From Nitrococcus mobilis Nb-231 (GTDB lineage: Bacteria > Pseudomonadota > Gammaproteobacteria > Nitrococcales > Nitrococcaceae), in the NCBI RefSeq assembly GCF_000153205.1, contig NZ_CH672427.1, positions 3,549,156 to 3,613,155 on the forward strand: 64,000 bases of DNA, read 5' to 3'. Below, piece by piece: positions 8,575 to 16,200 of this stretch. Each line of letters opens with the position of its first letter. The first letter of the stretch is position 1. Both the position numbers and the translations under genes were made by a program. The notes beneath the pieces are model-generated. The model was not told the origin of the DNA. It worked only from the letters and a program-made list of their open reading frames with translations, and ran no database searches.

Positions 8575-8888
8575 CTAAGGCTCGAAGCGGTCCTCAATGC
8601 TCTCCAGCAGTCGCCGGCCGTGGATCACGGCTAAGATATGCAGTGTCTCAGGTAGGATTTCGTAGATCAGACGGTAGCTATAAATGAAACGCTCGCGGAC
8701 CGCCGGCTGGCCTAGTTCCGGGACCATGCGACCCGCGCGGGGTTGTACCGGCAGGGATTCAACAGCCTCGATCAGCTCCTCGACGACCCGTTGGGCATAG
8801 TACGGCGAGTCGCGACTGATGTACCGGCGATCTCGTCGATATCCTCCAGGGCTTTATCGGACCAGATCAGCCTCAGAGCTTGAGCCAT
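8575..8888 (-). pseudogene. ParE-family toxin, frameshifted
   Basis: ATG 8888 overlaps the antitoxin end by 16 bases and reads MAQALRLIWSDKALEDIDEI. One base is then missing: restoring it gives YISRDSPYYAQRVVEELIEA and a full ParE/RelE sequence ending ESIEDRFEP at 8575. A single-base deletion has therefore inactivated an otherwise complete toxin of about 104 residues. This is the second dead toxin beside an open antitoxin in this region. Confidence 0.85.
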
Positions 8889-9061
8889 CGGCTCAACCGC
8901 TGCTTGGCCTGCTCATGGCTCACACCGCGTTCTTCGGCGATGGACCTCTGGCCGCGCTTGATCTTCTCCAGCACATACAGGTGGTAGTGGATATCCTCGT
9001 AGCTGCTGTCATCGGGCAGGTTCTTCAGCAGTTGCTCGACCTCTTGCTTGGCGGTCTGCAT
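8873..9061 (-). CDS. Antitoxin of a ParE-type toxin-antitoxin pair
   Basis: A 62-residue protein starting MQTAKQEVEQLLKNLPDDSS and ending QAKQRLSRWLKL. The size, charged helical character and overlap with a ParE-like reading frame mark it as the antitoxin, of the small family with a C-terminal HTH-like segment. It is intact although its toxin is frameshifted. The start lacks a strong ribosome site. It probably neutralised the toxin and repressed its own promoter. Confidence 0.75.
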   Translation of the reverse strand: MQTAKQEVEQLLKNLPDDSSYEDIHYHLYVLEKIKRGQRSIAEERGVSHEQAKQRLSRWLKL

Positions 9062-9204
9062 GGGCGTTTCCTCGTAGCCGTCTTCCTCTATTTCCAGTAT
9101 ATCAGGCGTTCTCTGCGGCTTCGTCTTCCTCCGCCTCTTCCAGGGGTCCGGTAGAGATCCACCTCGGTGGCTCCCGCCTCTCCCTCGTCCGCCCAGTCCC
9201 CGGG

Positions 9205-9310
9205 GCCACCTCTGGGTGAGTATGTGGATGGCCTTGAGCTTTTTGATGCTTACTTGTGTGTAGCGCTCGGTGGTACCAAGCTCGGCGTGGCCGCTGGAGT
9301 CGCCGGCGAT
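9205..9310 (-). pseudogene. Tyrosine recombinase C-terminal fragment
   Basis: The minus strand encodes GHAELGTTERYTQVSIKKLK followed by AIHILTQ. This is the C-terminal block of XerC/phage-type integrases, with the box II GH and the catalytic tyrosine in ERYTQVS. Upstream residues are degenerate. Only the last fifth of such a protein is present. Confidence 0.65.
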
Positions 9311-9433
9311 GTTTCGGGCGCCGTTGAGTCAGGCCGGGTGCTCGTCGGAGCCGCCGAAGACGGGAATCCGGGCCGTGGCGCCGCTGTTGTCGAAGGAGCA
9401 GTTTGTCGGGGTACGTCCCCTATTATTTAGGCT

Positions 9434-9710
9434 CGACACCTGTTGGCGTTGGGCATCCGCACGCGTCAAGCGATCCTCACCGCCATTAGCAGCAAAAGTT
9501 ACTGGCGGCTGTCCAGGACGCTGGCGACCCACAGCGGGATGAGCAACGACTGGTTGAAGCAACAGGGATTGATCAGCTTTCGCGACCTTTGGATGAAGGC
9601 GCAGGGCTACCTCTGATCTTCGTGGGCGTCTGTTTCTTGAGCCGCCCGGTGCGGACCCGCATGTCGGGTGGTGTGGGGAGGGCTGATTAAACGTCAGCCT
9701 TTACCCGATT
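9434..9710 (+). mobile_element. Group II intron 3' end (copy B): maturase tail plus domains V/VI
   Basis: An uninterrupted frame from 9434 to TGA 9616 encodes 60 residues of a group II intron maturase C-terminus (AILTAISSKSYWRLSRTLAT, then HSGMSNDWLKQQGLISFRDL, ending MKAQGYL). After it, GCCGCCCGG...TCGGGTGG (9641-9672) gives a domain V-like stem with a GACC loop and GGCTGAT...GTCAGCC a clean domain VI-like hairpin. The 3' end ACCCGATT abuts the end of the mrr cassette. The reverse-transcriptase core and intron 5' half are gone. Confidence 0.75.
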
Positions 9711-9716
9711 ATAGGT
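9709..9716 (-). repeat. End core (R'' site) of the mrr cassette, interrupted by the intron
   Basis: On the minus strand, after the mrr stop, the bases ACCTATAA run into the intron end. They are the exact complement of TTATAGGT at the cassette start (12209 to 12202). Intron insertion replaced the expected following C. Confidence 0.65.
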
Positions 9717-9723
9717 TTTGCGG

Positions 9724-10354
9724 TCAGTCTTCGATGAAGAAGTCAGTATCTACTTTCTTGACTTCGTATAGAGCCGCAGAATTCACACCCACCCCATGGT
9801 CGATCATTAGTTGAACAAGGTCAGCGCCATCTATCAGAACGACTTTCGGATCGATCTGGCCGACATAATCTAGCGCCTCTTTCGAGAAACGACTGGTCGT
9901 GATAAACACGCCTTTCTTGGCCCGCTGACCATGGAGAGCACCAACAAATTTCTGAATCTCCGGTCGGCCGACTGCCGCTTCCCAGCGTTTTGCTTGAAGA
10001 TATATTGTCTCCAGCCCGAGACGGTCTTCTTTGATAACGCCATCAATGCCTTCGTCCGCTGTTTTCCGCGTAGCCCTCCCTGCTTCTTTCACAGAACCGC
10101 CATACCCCATCGAAACGATGAGGTGGACGACGAGTTTCTCGAAGAATTCTGGCGTATTGCCTTTGATCAGATGGAGAAGCTCATTCGCGACTTCATCCCG
10201 AAGTTGCTGATATGCTTGCTCTAGCGTTTCTTCAGGCGTCGTAGAAGATGTGTCGTCGTCGGCCGCGTGGGTAACTTTTTGAGTGCGGTTTTTGTTGCTC
10301 GCCTGCCGAAACTCTTGGAACTCTTCGAACCGTTCCAAATACTTAATACTAATC
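9724..10354 (-). pseudogene. mrr: Mrr-type restriction endonuclease, C-terminal part (gene split by an IS)
   Basis: This segment encodes the catalytic half of Mrr. It includes the PD-(D/E)XK-like core GYGGSVKEAGRATRKTADEG with DEGIDGVI and, further on, the YLQAKRW motif. The N-terminal half lies at 11895-12181, separated by the IS4-family element at 10366-11894. Joining the two parts with one copy of the 11-bp duplication gives exactly 306 codons including stop, the usual Mrr length. Mrr cleaves modified foreign DNA in other bacteria. Here the gene is disrupted, though precise excision would restore it. Confidence 0.9.
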
Positions 10355-10365
10355 CGGTCAGGGCC
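10355..10365. repeat. Target-site duplication, left copy
   Basis: CGGTCAGGGCC, identical in direct orientation to 11895-11905, immediately outside the left inverted repeat of the IS. An 11-bp duplication fits the IS4 family. Confidence 0.9.
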
Positions 10366-10373
10366 TAATACTG

Positions 10374-11759
10374 CTACCTTAACGAATTCGTTGGCCGACG
10401 GATGGCTTGGCACGCCGCATGGCGGGGCCTGGTGAGCAAGGGATAGGGCTTAGGGCGTCGTTTGACTGCACGGGGTTGTGGCAGGCGTTTTTGCCGGCCT
10501 ATTGGGGACAACGCCATCGCCTGCAGCAATGCGGTGGCAAAAGCTTGCAGTGCCTTTCCAGACAGTAGCAACAGCTGGGAGGCGGCGTTGTTGAGCAATT
10601 GTAGCGCCGATTTGAAGCTGAGTTGGCGCGGGATTTTCTCGAAGCACTGCGCGGCTCGGTTCAAGTTGGCGCGCACGAGATTGTAGGCCAACAAATGAGC
10701 CGCGATCTCTTTTCTGACCCGCTCTGGGCTCTTGCAGCGCAGCCGCTCCATGGCCATATCGGTTTTGATGCTGCGCAGATCCAACTCGATCGTCCAGCGT
10801 GAGCGGTAGTGCTCGGCCAGGGCGCGGCGGGGGTAGCGTTTGGGGTTCGATAGGGTGGTGACGTAGACGATGCCGTTGACTGCCAGCTCGCGAATGGTCA
10901 GCGTCGGCGGCAGCTTGAGGTAGTCTTGTGCGCTCATCCACACGGGCTTGCGGGGCGGCTTGGCCCATTTAATGAGATGATCCTTGGCGCCGAGTCGCTC
11001 GCCGCGGTGCCAATGCGGCTTTCGCTGGGCATGCTTTTGAAAGAGCCCCTGCACCCCGTGGTGGACCAGCAACGCCATGATCGCGTAGGTGCAGTAGTAG
11101 CGGTCGGCGAGTAGCAGGTCGCCCGGCTGCAGGGTGTGCAGGAGGGTGCTGAACAAAGAGCTCTCTCCGCTGCCCTTGCCCTGATAAGGGCCGAGGGCAT
11201 AATCGAGCACAGCACCCGCGCCGAGCGAAATCAGGGCCACGATGCGCACGATGGGAAACCCGAGGCCGGGTTGTTGGTTGCCCTGTTGGGGGAACTCACG
11301 CTGATTATCGAGCGTATCGGGCATCAGTGCGGTAGTGCCATCGGCGAGCACCACGCGATGGCCACGCCAACCCCAGGCTGAAGGCGCGCGTTGGTGCAGC
11401 GTCTGTCCGCTCTCCCGGACCGCGTTCTCCAAGGGCGCACGGGGCAGGCGTTGGCGGGCTTTGCAATACGGCCCGGTGTTGATGGAATTGGCGCTTTGGC
11501 CGCTTTGCAGCCGCTCGGACAGCACCCGCGCCACCGCGTGTTTGCACGAACCGTCCTGACTGAGCACCTGGAAGAGGAAGGCTTTCAATACCACCAAGGG
11601 GGTGAATATCCGATCACGCCCGCCGCACGCGCGTTCGGCGAACTGGCTCAACACACGGGTGGATAAAACATCGAAAAACGGCAGTCCGCGCACTTGTAGG
11701 AAGGACCTCTTCAAGCGCTGGATTTGCCATGAGCGGGCGCAGCGAATAGAGTTTTTCAT
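10374..11759 (-). CDS. IS4-family transposase
   Basis: A 461-residue DDE transposase. The IS4 signature Y-(2)-R-(3)-E-(6)-K is complete in HYRSRWTIELDLRSIK, and the first catalytic Asp regions VVLADGTTALMPD and LLADRYYCTY are present. The frame starts at ATG 11759 and ends just inside the left inverted repeat. It cuts and pastes its own element and makes an 11-bp duplication. Its start region lies at the base of a long hairpin (11760-11833), a likely brake on translation from read-through transcripts. Confidence 0.92.
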   Translation of the reverse strand: MKNSIRCARSWQIQRLKRSFLQVRGLPFFDVLSTRVLSQFAERACGGRDRIFTPLVVLKAFLFQVLSQDGSCKHAVARVLSERLQSGQSANSINTGPYCKARQRLPRAPLENAVRESGQTLHQRAPSAWGWRGHRVVLADGTTALMPDTLDNQREFPQQGNQQPGLGFPIVRIVALISLGAGAVLDYALGPYQGKGSGESSLFSTLLHTLQPGDLLLADRYYCTYAIMALLVHHGVQGLFQKHAQRKPHWHRGERLGAKDHLIKWAKPPRKPVWMSAQDYLKLPPTLTIRELAVNGIVYVTTLSNPKRYPRRALAEHYRSRWTIELDLRSIKTDMAMERLRCKSPERVRKEIAAHLLAYNLVRANLNRAAQCFEKIPRQLSFKSALQLLNNAASQLLLLSGKALQAFATALLQAMALSPIGRQKRLPQPRAVKRRPKPYPLLTRPRHAACQAIRRPTNSLR

Positions 11760-11833
11760 GGCTAGGCTCTCGGGATCGGATGGGAGGGTTTTCTCACAAT
11801 CAATTCTATCCGAAATGCTCCGAGAGCCTAGCC
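11760..11833. promoter_or_regulatory. Long-range hairpin covering the transposase start region
   Basis: GGCTAGGCTCTCGG (11760-11773) is the exact inverse of CCGAGAGCCTAGCC (11820-11833). In transcripts entering from outside the IS the 14-bp stem would bury the bases just before the transposase ATG. Transcripts starting inside the loop would escape. The arrangement resembles the anti-read-through hairpins known in IS10 and IS50. Confidence 0.65.
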
Positions 11834-11894
11834 TTTAATAATCACACAACTTCATGATCAATATACAATTGTGGTCGTTAAGGTAGCAGTATTA

Positions 11895-11905
11895 CGGTCA
11901 GGGCC
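11895..11905. repeat. Target-site duplication, right copy
   Basis: CGGTCAGGGCC, identical to 10355-10365. In mrr it encodes G-P-D-R on the minus strand. Confidence 0.9.
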
Positions 11906-12181
11906 TTCTGTAAGGACTTTCCTGCCACGGTCAGAAATGTGGAACTTGCCCCGCTTGGGTGACTCCAGAACTCCCGCTTGGGTCAGATACACCTTTGCCC
12001 ATGCCACACGATTTGCGAATGTAGATTGCCGACCACTCGGCAGCCTTTCCTCAAGATCTTCTTGGGTCAGCCCCATTATTTCTGCCAGCCCTTCCCGGGC
12101 CTCCTGCATCGTATGCTCTTTGCCGTCGGCGGAAAACTTTAGCAGTGGCAGCATCAGCGATTGAAAATCAGGTACGGCCAA
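11895..12181 (-). pseudogene. mrr: Mrr-type restriction endonuclease, N-terminal part
   Basis: The N-terminal winged-helix DNA-binding domain of Mrr: MAVPDFQSLMLPLLKFSADG, then REGLAEIMGLTQEDLEERLP. The start is TTG 12181, supported by the ribosome site GGATGGGAG eight bases upstream and by alignment with the usual Mrr N-terminus MAVPDF. After GPDR the true frame would continue in the segment at 10354. In the disrupted gene it reads a few IS-encoded residues and stops. Confidence 0.9.
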
Positions 12182-12203
12182 GTGGTACTCCCATCCTTTT
12201 TAC

Positions 12204-12262
12204 CTATAACTTCTAAGCATTTATCTGTCGTGCGGAGCATGGCGGATAAATGTCTGTTGGAC
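12204..12262 (-). repeat. attC-like site (copy 1) at the start of the mrr cassette
   Basis: On the minus strand: R''-type GTCCAAC, then CATTTATCCG-type arm, 14-base loop, CGGATAAATG-type arm (12252-12243 and 12228-12219, one G-T pair here), then G followed by TTATAGGT. The box layout R''-L''-L'-R' and the G|TT crossover are those of integron attC sites. Similar copies lie at 59356 and 62551. It also forms the end of an IS91-related repeat, so an IS91 terminus is the alternative reading. Confidence 0.6.
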
Positions 12263-12927
12263 TAAGCCGCCCGACAGTGTGCCGAGGTCCTTGTTCTAAG
12301 GGGATTGTATGGTTTGGTGCTCGGGGTGTCGAAAGCGTCGGGGGGGGGTGTTACGGCGCCCGTCAGGGGTGTCGGCGTCCCGAATCACCCCGGCAGGTGG
12401 TCGAGAACGGGAGCTCATGTCGGCGAATGTGGCGGTTTCATGGGGCTCTCCGGGGCGATTTCGGTCTTCTGGGCGCACGCAAGCTCAGGCCCCTGCGGGG
12501 CCTGGCAGCGGAGTGTCGGCGGCATCGGCTCAGCCAATCGCTCGGCATCATCCGCTCTCCCGTCGTGGCGGCGTTGACAACAGCGCCCCGACGCGCAGCA
12601 CACAGGCCTCACAGGCTGGACACGGGTAGACGTTCGGGGCCTCGTGCGTTCCCTCTGCGGCCGCTTGCTCGTCGATAGGTGCCGGGCAGTGAGGCACTCG
12701 CCAATGCGCGCGAGCTTCACGCGGCGAGCGCGATTGGCGAGGAAGCCATAGTGGCGGATGCGCATGAACCCCTTGGGCAGGACATGCAGCAGGAAGCGGC
12801 GCACGAACTCCACACCGGTAAGGCGCATCACCTTGCAGCGTTGAGCATCGGCGTAGTCGGTGTAGCGAAAGGTTACCGTCTCGTCGTCGATGCCGAGGAT
12901 CCGGGCATTGCTGATGGCGATGCGGTG
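12263..12927 (-). repeat. IS91-related repeat, copy 1, with transposase remnant
   Basis: About 660 bases homologous to 59415-60109 and 62610-63140. The right part (12548-12927, minus strand) encodes the IS91 transposase C-terminus HRIAISNARILGIDDETVTF, then VEFVRRFLLHVLPKGFMRIR, then a zinc-ribbon-like CPACEACVL in a shifted frame. The left part has no recognisable coding content. An unusual run of nine G occurs near 12341. The N-terminal HUH half of the transposase is missing. Confidence 0.75.
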
Positions 12928-12934
12928 TGGTTCG

Positions 12935-13085
12935 GTTCGGGACGGAAAAGGCGGACGGGATTGGGTGACACTGCTGCCGGAGTCGCTGCGGCCAGCGCTC
13001 GAAGAGCAGATCAACCGTGCTCGAAAAATCCATCTGGCTGCCGCATGCACTTGCGTGCAAATACCCCAACGCGCCGCGGGAGTAA
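12935..13085 (+). pseudogene. intI: Integron-type integrase (IntI) fragment
   Basis: The plus strand encodes VRDGKGGRDWVTLLPESLRP then ALEEQINRARKIH, and in a neighbouring frame ALACKYPNAPRE. The KYPNA.RE motif after a VTLLPE segment is characteristic of the extra domain region of integron integrases, as opposed to XerC/D. About 50 residues survive; catalytic residues beyond are lost. It points right while the cassette genes to its left point left, the canonical divergent integron layout. Confidence 0.7.
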
Positions 13086-13215
13086 GGTGACATCGCGCAC
13101 CTGGTAGCTGCTGGTATCTTCCGTACCGAATTCGTCGCTGAATGGCTCCTCGCCGTCGCTGGAGCTGAAGAATTTATCCTCGCCGCCGCGTCTCAGGAGA
13201 CAGTAAACTGAGCGG

Positions 13216-16200
13216 ATGGGCGCAACGTCAGGAATAAATCCCGAATTCCAGCCGGCGGTCCGCGGTTGGTTCGAACAACGCTTTGGCCGGCCGACCGCGG
13301 CGCAAGCGCAAGCCTGGCCGGCCATATACGAAGGTCGAGATACCCTGATCGCTGCACCCACCGGTTCCGGTAAGACTCTGGCCGCGTTCCTTGCCGCCAT
13401 CGATGCGCTGGTGCGCGAAGGGCTGACCACGCGGTTGCCGGATGAAACCCGGGTTCTTTATGTCTCGCCGCTCAAGGCGTTGTCCAACGACGTACAGAAA
13501 AACTTGCAGGAACCGCTGGCGGGTATTGCCGAGCAATTGCGCACCGCCGGCCTCCCGCAGCCCGATATCCGCGCCTGGGTACGCACCGGCGACACCCCGC
13601 AATCCGAGCGCGCGCGCATGCGCCGCGAACCGCCGCATATTCTGGTGACCACGCCCGAGTCGCTGTACCTGATGCTCACCGCCGAGTCCGGTCGCGAGAT
13701 GCTGGCCGGCGTGCGCTCGGTCATCGTGGACGAGGTGCATGCCCTGGCCGGCAACAAGCGCGGTGCGCATCTGAGTCTGTCGTTGGCCCGGCTGGATGCG
13801 TTGGTCGAGAATAGGCTGGGTAAACCGCCCACCCGCATCGGCCTGTCCGCCACACAGAAACCGATCGCGACCATGGCCGCTTTTCTAACCGGCCGCGATG
13901 CCGGGCGCTGCAATATCGTCGACACTGGCTACACCCGCGACCGGGACCTGAGCCTGTGCGTACCCGGTGCGCCGTTGTCGGCGGTCATGTCCAATGACAC
14001 CTTTGGCGAGATTTATGACCAGCTCGCGGGTTTAATCGAAGCGCACAAGACCACTCTAATTTTCGTCAATACCCGCCGCCTGGCCGAACGCGCCGCCCGG
14101 CATCTGGCCGAACGCCTGGGTGAGGATGCCATCACCGCTCACCACGGCAGCCTGGCGCGCGAACATCGCTTGGAAGCCGAGCGACGCCTCAAGAATGGTG
14201 AACTGCGCGCCCTGGTGGCAACGGCCGCGCTGGAGCTGGGAATCGACATCGGCGCGGTTGATCTGGTCTGCCAGCTCGGCTCCCCACGCGCCATCGCCAC
14301 CCTGCTGCAACGGGTGGGGCGATCCGGTCACGCCGTGAGTGCTCTGCCCAAGGGCCGATTGTTCCCGCTCTCACGCGACGATCTGGCCGAATGCACGGCG
14401 TTGCTGGATGCCGTGCGCCGCGGCGAACTGGACGTGATCCGGATACCCGTAGCGCCGCTGGATGTGCTCGCGCAACAGATCGTGGCGGAAGTCGCCGCCG
14501 TCGGCGAGTGCGAAGAGGCGGCATTATATGATCGCTGCATTACGGCTTGGCCGTATCGGGATTTAACACGGGAAGCCTTTACCGCCACCGTGCGTATGTT
14601 GGCCGATGGCGTGACCACCCGCCGTGGCCGGCGCGCCGCTCATATTCACCGCGACGCGGTAAATGCCCGCCTGCGGCCGCGCAAATCCGCCCGGTTGACC
14701 GCGCTGACCAACGGCGGGGTGATTCCCGACCAGTTCGACTACGAGGTCATTCTCTCGCCCGCCGGTCTCAAAATCGGCAGCCTGAACGAAGATTTCGCCT
14801 TCGAAAGCCTGGTGGGCGATATTTTCCAGTTGGGCAATACCTCCTATCGCATTCTCAAGATCGAATCCGGCCGCGTGTTTGTCGAGGATGCCAAGGGTCA
14901 GCCGCCGAACATCCCGTTTTGGTTTGGCGAGGCGCCGGGCCGAACGGACGAATTGTCCGCCGCCGTGTCGCGCCTGCGCGTCGAGTTGGAGCAGCGGCTA
15001 ACCGAGGGTGTAGCCGCCGCTTGCGGTTGGCTGGAGCAAGAGCTGCGAATCCCCGTGGCGGCGGCAGCGCAACTGGCGGATTACTACGGCGCTGCGCGCG
15101 CCGCGCTGGGCGCTTTGCCGACTCAATGGTGCATCGTCTTCGAGCGCTTCTTCGACGAAGTCGGCGATATGCATTTGATCGTGCATTCGCCGTTTGGTTC
15201 GCGCCTGAACCGCGCCTGGGGTCTGGCCCTACGTAAACGCTTTTGCCGCAAGTTCAATTTCGAATTGCAGGCGGCAGCGCTGGAAGACAGCATCGTGCTG
15301 TCGCTGGGCGCCACCCACAGTTTCGTGCTGGAAGAAGTCGCCGGCTATCTGAGGTCGGCTACGGTGCGCGATGTGCTCACCCAGGCCACATTGGATGCGC
15401 CCATGTTCGGCAACCGTTGGCGCTGGAATGCGACGATCGCGCTGGCCGTGCGCCGCAACTTCAAGGGCAAGCGCACGCCTGCCCAGTTCCAGCGCTCGGA
15501 TGCCGAGGATCTGTTGGCCGTGGTCTTTCCCGACCAACTGGCTTGTGCCGAAAATTTGGCCGGCGCGCGCGTGATTCCGAATCACCCGCTGGTCGATCAG
15601 ACCCTGGCCGATTGTCTGCAGGACACCATGGACATCGAAGGACTGGAAGCCCTGCTTAAACGTCTGGAGGCCGGCGAGATCGAGGTGATCGGCCGTGATC
15701 TGCCCACGCCTTCGCCGCTGGCCGAGGAAATCATCAACGCGCGTAACTACGCCTTTCTCGACGACGGCGCCCAGGAGGAGCGCCGCACGCTGGCCGTGCG
15801 CAGTGGCGGCTACTGGAGCGCCGAGGAAGCCGGCCAGGCGCAACTGGATAGCGCCGCCATCGAACGGGTCCGTGAAGAGGCTTGGCCCGATCCGCGTGAT
15901 GCCGACGAGCTGCACGACGCATTGGTTGTACACGGTTTCCTGACTCGGGCCGAGGGCGAGCAGGGTGGTAGAAATCCAGCTGGCCTGGCCGATGATTTGA
16001 GCGGAGGCTGGCCGCGCCTGTTCGAAACGCTGTGTGTGGACCGCCGCGCCGCGTGCGTCACGTTGCCGGGCGGCCAGCAAGTGTGGGTAGCCGCCGAGCG
16101 CTTAATCGAATTTCAGGTTCTGTTTGCCGATCTCAAGCTCGCGCCCCAGATCGAGCCGGTGCTCGAAGGCCAGCCGCCGGCCGATCTCACTGAAGCATTA

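Larger units (their letters stand above)
10366..11894 (-). mobile_element. IS4-family insertion sequence, complete, inserted in mrr
   Basis: A 1529-bp element bounded by perfect 20-bp terminal inverted repeats (10366-10385 and 11875-11894; outer bases TAATACTGCTACC). It is flanked by the 11-bp direct repeats at 10355-10365 and 11895-11905. It carries a single transposase gene on the minus strand. Everything needed for mobility appears intact, unlike the other elements in this window, so it is probably a recent arrival. Confidence 0.93.

Noticed and set aside
12250..13107. Several long plus-strand frames over the IS91 repeat (also at 59402 and 62597)
   Set aside because: They are antisense to the IS91 transposase block or repeat-derived, with no family similarity; they recur only because the repeat does.
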